A stretch of DNA of 64,000 nucleotides, taken from Hypoxylon rubiginosum (Eukaryota > Ascomycota > Sordariomycetes > Xylariales > Hypoxylaceae). This document shows, one piece after another, positions 58,348 through 64,000 of the stretch (position 1 is its first letter; each line of letters begins with the position of its first letter). Below the pieces are notes generated by a model. It searched no databases. It was not told where the DNA came from and was given only the letters and a program-made list of their open reading frames with translations. A program made the translations under genes and the position numbers. Location of the stretch: NCBI GenBank assembly GCA_902806565.1, contig CADCXA010000006.1, positions 124,001 through 188,000 on the forward strand, written 5' to 3'.

Positions 58348-58509
58348 GGGCTTGGCTTCGGGTTTGTATACTAGCTTGGTGGAAACTAGAGTGATTTCGT
58401 GATAGCGTTTAAAGTAGCGATATTTGGGAGGGGAGAAGTCGCCTAGGCAACTATCTTTTGTTATTAGATGAGCAGGCCGTTCGGAGTTAACGGATCTGCC
58501 AAGCCTCAT

Positions 58510-59387
58510 ACCTAATAGGGACTAGCGTCTTAGGCTCGACAAGATAGGGGTAACATACTACCGTCCAGTTGGGTTCCGACTCGACTCAGTTATCCTAAGC
58601 CGGATCTTACTTGCGCGGGTTGAATACAAGTTGAGGAGAGTTAAAGGGCCTATATATTGGCAAGCGGAGAGCTGAACTAAGAGGGGAAAGGAAGGGTATC
58701 GATACGACTCGATATTTTGGTCTGAGAGAACACATAAATTTGCTTTCTACTTTATCGTCAAATATTCTAGGGGAGTATTTGATATCTACTCTCTGTAGTG
58801 TTGCACGTCGGTCTCGAGTTCTAGGTGAAAATATCGTCCGTCATCTAATTAAGTTCATATCTCCGTGGGATCTAAGTTGCCAAGCTGCCAAGTTGCGCGG
58901 CTCGTCCCGTGAATAGCTTGTCAAATGCCAAGCCTTTGCTTATTCCAACCTACACCATGGACACAGGAGGAGCCCCTGATGTCAGGCCGAATTCAAGTGC
59001 ACTGCGTAAAGATCAAGGTTGATATCTAATACATAACATCTCCCGCATCATGCTTCTAGTATTTTACATTTCGACCACCTCCTATCTTCTCTTTAACTCT
59101 ACACAACCTGCCGCTGTGACTAAGGGGTCATTTTAAGAGATGGCTATCGACCAAGTATAAGTGTCTACCGTAGAAGCCTCTTAGATATGGACTTTTGTTC
59201 GTATAGCGAGGGACACTTATTCAAGGGTTGGGCGTAACGGGTGATCGAATTCTTAGTACACGAAGTGACGGGTCCTTGGAAGCAGATGGGAGGGCGAATG
59301 AGTGAGATGAGGTGGTAGAAAAAAAGGAGAGGGATGAAAAAACGGGTGGAGAGAAAAACGAAAAAGAAAAAAAAAAGAATGTCTGAT
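58510..59387. other. Intergenic stretch, no gene seen
   Basis: About 0.9 kb between the F-box-like gene and the tRNA-like gene; AT-rich with no supported coding region. It ends in the Pol III terminator described separately. Confidence 0.55.
59367..59376 (-). terminator. Pol III terminator of the tRNA-like gene
   Basis: A run of ten A on the plus strand, hence ten T on the transcribed minus-strand product, starting 11 bases after the 3' end of the tRNA-like element. Runs of T in this position end Pol III transcription. Confidence 0.6.
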
Positions 59388-59571
59388 TGCCGAGGGCCAG
59401 ATTCGAACTGGCGTCCTCCGGTAGAGTAGGTTCTCTGCTAACATCCAATGAAGTTTCGCGCTGTGGCTGGCATCCACAAGGTTCGAATGTGGTGTCTGGC
59501 ATCCGCGTTTTAGAGATCCAGTGGATGCGTCAGGCCGCTCTCCCAGTGTCTTACCACTAGACCACCTCAGC
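59388..59571 (-). tRNA. tRNA-like Pol III gene with expanded anticodon arm
   Basis: Reading on the minus strand, the 5' end is GCTGAGG, then TG, and a D-arm GTCT-loop-AGAC with the GG of the D-loop. The 3' end is a perfect T-arm (GCCAG, loop TTCGAAT, CTGGC), then CCTCGGC, which pairs with GCTGAGG over all seven positions (one G-U), and a discriminator A. A ten-T terminator follows. Between position 26 and the variable loop, where an ordinary tRNA has about 22 bases, there are about 133. CTGG-G-AGAG can pair with CTCT-A-CCGG around one mismatch. There is no U at the usual position 33 and no anticodon can be assigned. Within the insert lie a second A-box-like TGGGAGAGCGGCC and a second TTCGAA. 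It may be a tRNA with a long intron, a tRNA invaded by another tRNA-like sequence, or a non-coding RNA derived from one. Confidence 0.45.
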
Positions 59572-59926
59572 TTCCTAATTGTTGAAAATCGGTGCAGTTA
59601 TTTTGCCATTTAACCCTTTGGTGGGGGAGGGTGCGGAATGTACTTGGTACGTGGGGCGGTTGTTGCTCTGGGATACCACGACAGCGGGCACTGACCACCA
59701 CCATGGTCACTCTCCGGGCTGGTGGTGACAGGTAAACTCAGGCACCTACCTCCTAAAGTACCCAGACAACTGAGCCCTGTGCAATAGTCTGGTATGCAGC
59801 TCTCTAGGTTAGATTGGTTGGAAGACATCTTGGTGTGTTCAACACAGGCATGCACCCAAAGGTCCCTTGAGCGCAAGGGAAGTATTGGAACTGCTCAGTT
59901 CGAATAAACAGCTGCATATTATACTC
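59572..59926. other. Short intergenic stretch
   Basis: Between the 5' end of the tRNA-like gene and the permease stop. No coding region supported. Confidence 0.5.
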
Positions 59927-61981
59927 CTAATTAATCTCTATGACCGGCCCAGAATAGACCTTCCGCGCCCAAACGGCGTAGTATATGACGGACCAAATAA
60001 TTGTAGCTCCTATCATGAGCGAGCTCATATTCATGGTCTTCGCCGTAGGGTTGATATGGGTAGGCCAAAAGCTGAAGAACAGCATGACAAGCAGAAACGC
60101 ACATCCAAATGCGTTTATAACGGTCCCAAAAGGTTCCGGGATCTTGAAAGGTCCCCACGATAGGTTCTCATGCGAGACATTAACCAGTTCCGTATTCTCC
60201 CGGTTATACGGACGGATCTGCCCTGTCACGCGGCGCCAAAGAAGAAGACTGTTTCCGATAAGGTACGCGCCGTACAGACCGTTTATCGCCAATGAAACGA
60301 TGTCGTTGAATGCCACTGATGATCCTATATTGATGAGGGCGAGAAGGCAAGAGATAGTCGTCGTGAGAGCAATCGCAATTATAGGGATTGACGTCTTGTG
60401 GTCGACCTGAAGGTATACATTAGCTAAGCGGTCGACTCAGGGGTAGACTGATACCGACTTTGCTTATATAGGACCAGCCCGGTAGACCTCTATCACGAGC
60501 GAAGGACCAGGTCATTCGAGAAGCCGAGGCGACTAGAGAGACAGTCGCACATAGGTTTAGGATAACGAGAATCGAAGCCATGGTTTGGGCGCCCTGTTCC
60601 GATCCAACACCCTGTTCGAAAATAGCCATAAAGGGGAATCCAGTGGGGGACGACAGAATAGAGTCGACGTCGCCAACGCAGAATAATACGGCAACCAGGA
60701 TGCCAAATCCGAGGGTGCCGTTCAAGAGGATAGTGAAAATCATTGCTCGGGGTACAATTACAGCTGCGTTTTGGATCTCCTCCGACATCTACAAAAGGTC
60801 ATCAGCAAGTTGAAACTTGAGCAAGTATACTTAGTAACTTGAGTGTGTCCTTACATGTACAGCGCCATCCGCACCTGTTATACTCTGTTAGACAAATGAG
60901 CTTTGATGGCGCATCGGGAGAAAGGGGGACATACCGAGGAAGTTAAACACGGATGCTATCATTCCAAGCATGAAAGAGAGGCCTTGCGTCGGCCATCCAC
61001 CTTCGTTCAAGAACACGGTAAAGACATCCTTAGGGTTTCCATGAGGGCTCAGATAGACCAAGGGCACGAGGATAGCGAAGAACCCGAGAACGTGAAGTAT
61101 GAGAACAAGGCCTTCAACCTTTGGTAGAGCGTTGCTTATAACCGTGTTGAAGAATACGGCGAAAGCGATGGAAGCCCATAGCAACAATGTTTTCTGCCAG
61201 GCCAACGGCTCGTAGCTCGGATTGCCCATCACGGCCACGCCCTGAATGAGGGCAGCCGCAAGAAATCCCAATCCCGCGACGGCGGCTTGCCAACCGATGA
61301 CCGTCAACCAACCTTAGGTCACTTAGTCTCATTCCCTAGCGACGGAAGATAGGAGATAGACTTACCAATAAGATAACTCAAAAAATTTCGTGACTTAGTC
61401 GGTGCAAGCATATACACCCAGTGGTAGTGTCCACCACTAGTAGGGGCCCTAAGGGGGGTGGATGTCAGTCATGCATATCATTCTCGAGTCGTATTAAGGT
61501 GGACGGCTTACATCGATGCCAACTCTCCCATAGTCGAGAAAATACATAAGGTACCGACCCAGACGATGATGAAGCCATATATAGAGCCTGCTGAGCCGCC
61601 GTTTTCAAATGCTTGAAGAAAAAGCCTGCGAACGCGGTCAGGTTATGCTCGACAATAACATATACGCTAAAGGAAGAACATACACTAGTTCTCCCTCCCA
61701 AGTGTTCATAACAGTACAGCTAAACCCGAGCATCGACATGAGAGCAAAGTTCCGCTGCGATATAAGGTTAATAGCCAATCATGAGTAGGGAGAACGTAAG
61801 TACTCACCTTCAGCACGGGTACTTTCCCCAGGCGCGTGAGGGTCTGGTTGTCGCGCTCGATAAGCAGCTTCGTCCGCCCCGCCGACGTCTCGGCTGGGAG
61901 CTGCTCGACGTTGAGCTCCGTCGACGTCGCTTCATTATCGTCTCGCTTGAGCGCGTTCATCTCGAAGTCCTTCGTCGACAT
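59927..61981 (-). CDS. APC-superfamily permease (amino acid/choline/GABA type)
   Basis: Eight exons: 61981..61808, 61754..61684, 61625..61512, 61448..61366, 61312..60935, 60874..60855, 60788..60459 and 60406..59927. Introns are 52-66 bp where measured; all eight phases agree, giving 549 residues. A short N-terminal cytoplasmic tail is followed by about 12 membrane helices. Landmarks: RNFALMSMLGFSCTVMNTWE, FENGGSAGSIYGFIIVW, GELASMAPTSGGHYHWVYML, AVFFNTVISNALPKVEG, HMSEEIQNAAVIVPRAM, and SRMTWSFARDRGLPGWSYIS. The GADGAVHMSEEIQNA motif and PTSGGxYHW are typical of the fungal ACT branch (choline Hnm1, GABA Uga4 and relatives). Substrate is an amino acid, GABA, choline or a related compound. Exon 6 is only 20 bases, and the donor of intron 7 (GTCGGT) is unusual, but both joins are well supported by family sequence. 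Confidence 0.9.
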
Positions 61982-63373
61982 CTTGGGCTGTAGTTCCTTG
62001 GCGCCGCGCTAAGCAAATACAAGCTTTCGAAGAGGCTCCGGCTTCTATGCGACCTCCACGAGGATAAATGTAGAGGGTGTGCGGAGGAAGTATAGTTATG
62101 AGAAGATACTAGGCTTCAAAGGAGCATGAGCCCTGCATACACATCTTAAGATAGTTTCAGCTGGGAGCTGAAACTCGTTGGTTCCTAAACGCACCTGGCT
62201 AGGTAATTACTCGTCCACGGTCCGCATGCCTACCCGGTCTTCAGAACGCCGCAGTACTATGTAGACGTCCAACTCGCAATCCTAACGGCTTGATGACATG
62301 ATTGGGACTAGCGCGCTTCCATCCATGCATTCTAGAAGAAAGATTGCGATATCAAGGTGTGGACGGGGCCACGCTCATCAACAGCTACAAACGGCATGGG
62401 AGAATCGACGGTCCGCGATTGGGGATGGGCGAACAAGAGGAACTCCTCGGTCAGAAGAGCAGGCAGGGGGTGCCGAGATGAACGGATACGACGTTGCTAC
62501 GTGATTCGCTGCACCCGCTCGCGTACCGGTACTTTCGAGATCGCCTGCCGGAAATAAGACGATTATTGCCAGCCGGCTACTTTTCCCACCCGTACAGCCC
62601 GTACTAGGTGCGGATTGTCCCAGCGTCTGGGATGTCCCGTTCTTGAGTTCCCTCTTCCGACATATGCATGGATGCGAAGGATCTCGGATATGCTACCCCA
62701 TTTTGACCCGATTGAAAGAGTGTTGGTTCAATGGACCCCGGCACGGACCGACTTCCACTTGACTACGCCGTTCGAGAAATTTGAGGAGGGACGCGAGGGA
62801 CGAAACCAAAGTGGCATGAGATGGACGTGGGGGAGGGCTGGCCTCGGTACACATGTCAGCCATGAGTAATTGTCCCAGCGTCCCAATGGAGGTCCGATAA
62901 TCGCTCTTACTTGCCGACTCGGCCGCGTGTGAATGGGGACGGTGGCCTTGAACCATTTCCTACTCGCCAGGTCTTGTGTAATACTCAAAGTTGGAGACAT
63001 AAGCTGACGGCCTGTAAAGAAACGCACAGTGCTTAATGGATAGGTATCAATTGCGTTTACGTATTAGCAATAAACTCGACGAGAGATAGAGGAGCAGGAT
63101 GGGGAGTAGTAGATAATGAAGGCGACAGAGCCTATCGTATCGAGCGAGAGACGGATTTACGTATATCTCGGCACTAACGATAGTTCCACAAGCTGTATCG
63201 CTTACTAGACTTGTCATGGACTTTCCGATACTTTACTCGTGAAGTCTCTTGGCTCCTGGTATTATGTGATGCAGCAGCTCTGCTAAATATTTACATGGCG
63301 GGTATATTATGATGATGTAAATGCTAAACAAGGAGATAAAAGCAAGGCTCCTATATGAGTTCACTACCAGGTA
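61982..63373. other. Intergenic stretch, no gene seen
   Basis: About 1.4 kb between the permease start and the 3' end of the next gene. Short frames at 62615..62869 (plus) and 62728..63027 (minus) overlap each other and lack motifs. The first few hundred bases are the permease promoter. Confidence 0.5.
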
Positions 63374-64000
63374 TTAATCTTCACTCGTTGGGCCCGGAGA
63401 GCTCGTAACCCTCCAAGTCTTGACTTGCTTGATGAGTTTTACCTGGCTAGAGTGACTCCCGGTTTCCCAATCAGCACCATTCTCTGTCTTCTTAACAGTG
63501 ATCGAAGCGGTGGCCGTAGCGTTTGGGTGCCCCAGGTCTCGCAGCTCGTTGGGCGAAGCGCGAGCAGGTCTAGATTGGCTCACAGAGGAAGAGCCATCTG
63601 GACGCCCATACCCAGTGATCGACTTCCCTGCAGCAGCTGTGCGACGTCGAATATCATCACTTCGGATTAAACCGGACTCGAGGCTGTCGAGGAACGGTTT
63701 CAGATACGGTGTGCATGCCGTCATGATGCCTAGACTTTGGACTAGCGACATTGAGACGACAAATGACCAGTACGTAAATGTCATGTCTTGGTGGTTTGGA
63801 ATATTTTGGGACTCTTCAACCTGCCAGCCAATTGCGGCAATGGTTCTATGGCGTATCAGTGCATGCGTTCTAGAATGATGCGCCAAGAGAGACTCACAGA
63901 ACTCGGGTCGCAAAACACGACATCACCACGAGCTTGCGTTTAAACCGGGTTTTCAGTTTCCACACCACCGTAAAGGGCAGCCATATCAGACAGATATCGA
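63374..64000 (-). CDS. PTH11/rhodopsin-like integral membrane protein, C-terminal part
   Basis: The gene continues beyond the window. Two exons are seen: 64000..63898 (partial) and 63845..63374, with a 52-bp intron (GTGAGT ... CATAG), phase 2. The membrane part reads ICLIWLPFTVVWKL, then KLVVMSCFATRVLTIAAIGW, then TFTYWSFVVSMSLVQSLGIM and TACTPYLKPFLDSLESGLIR. The last block (TACTPxLKPFL-SLESG) is typical of the fungal rhodopsin-domain family (Pfam SAT4/PTH11-like, seven helices). A Ser/Thr/Gly-rich cytoplasmic tail ends in SSPGPTSED. Some family members are receptors in surface sensing and infection-related development; most are uncharacterised. The N-terminal helices are outside the window. 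Confidence 0.82.

Overview
The window reads as nuclear DNA of a filamentous ascomycete (Pezizomycotina, probably Sordariomycetes). The signs are short introns (about 50-190 bp) with GTRNGT donors, CTAAC-type branch sites and AG acceptors; genes spaced by 0.3-7 kb on both strands without operons; and fungus-restricted families (HET domain, Zn2Cys6 regulators, 2EXR and F-box-like proteins, DUF6604, a PTH11/rhodopsin-like membrane protein). No virus, CRISPR array, plasmid feature or intact transposon was seen. Gene models below were built by reading splice sites and checking exon phases by hand; none is backed by transcripts.

Layout. 0-7.7 kb, all on minus: an MFS sugar-porter-type transporter, a 2EXR protein, Pol I subunit RPA43 and an NmrA-like NAD(P)-binding protein. 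7.7-15 kb: a sparse stretch with a doubtful small ORF, a small Ser-rich protein behind a roughly 2-kb possible leader, and the nuclear cyclophilin-RRM protein Cyp6/PPIL4. 15-21.8 kb: a gene desert. 21.8-23.3 kb: a Zn2Cys6 regulator whose whole zinc cluster lies in one symmetric 108-bp exon. 25.7-33.5 kb: an SDR oxidoreductase, a second Zn2Cys6 regulator, a dialkylglycine decarboxylase-type PLP enzyme and a secreted S28 prolyl peptidase, which may form a small catabolic cluster. 34.9-46.4 kb: complex I subunit NDUFB7, a 1,588-residue acidic protein whose two ends resemble coilin, GTP cyclohydrolase II (RIB1) and a DUF6604 protein. 47-52 kb: a secreted S10 carboxypeptidase with a one-base frame conflict at the exon that carries the catalytic Ser, and a small secreted Kre9/Knh1-like protein. 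53-64 kb: a HET-domain protein, a C2H2 zinc-finger protein with an unresolved start, a small unknown protein, an F-box-like protein, a tRNA-like Pol III gene with a hugely expanded anticodon arm, an eight-exon APC-superfamily permease and the 3' end of a rhodopsin-like membrane protein.

Housekeeping functions (Pol I, complex I, riboflavin synthesis, spliceosomal cyclophilin) are interspersed with accessory ones (regulators, secreted peptidases, transporters, HET). The most notable items are the candidate fungal coilin, the tRNA-like gene, the frame conflict in the S10 peptidase, and the possible alpha,alpha-dialkyl amino acid (peptaibol-type) catabolic cluster.
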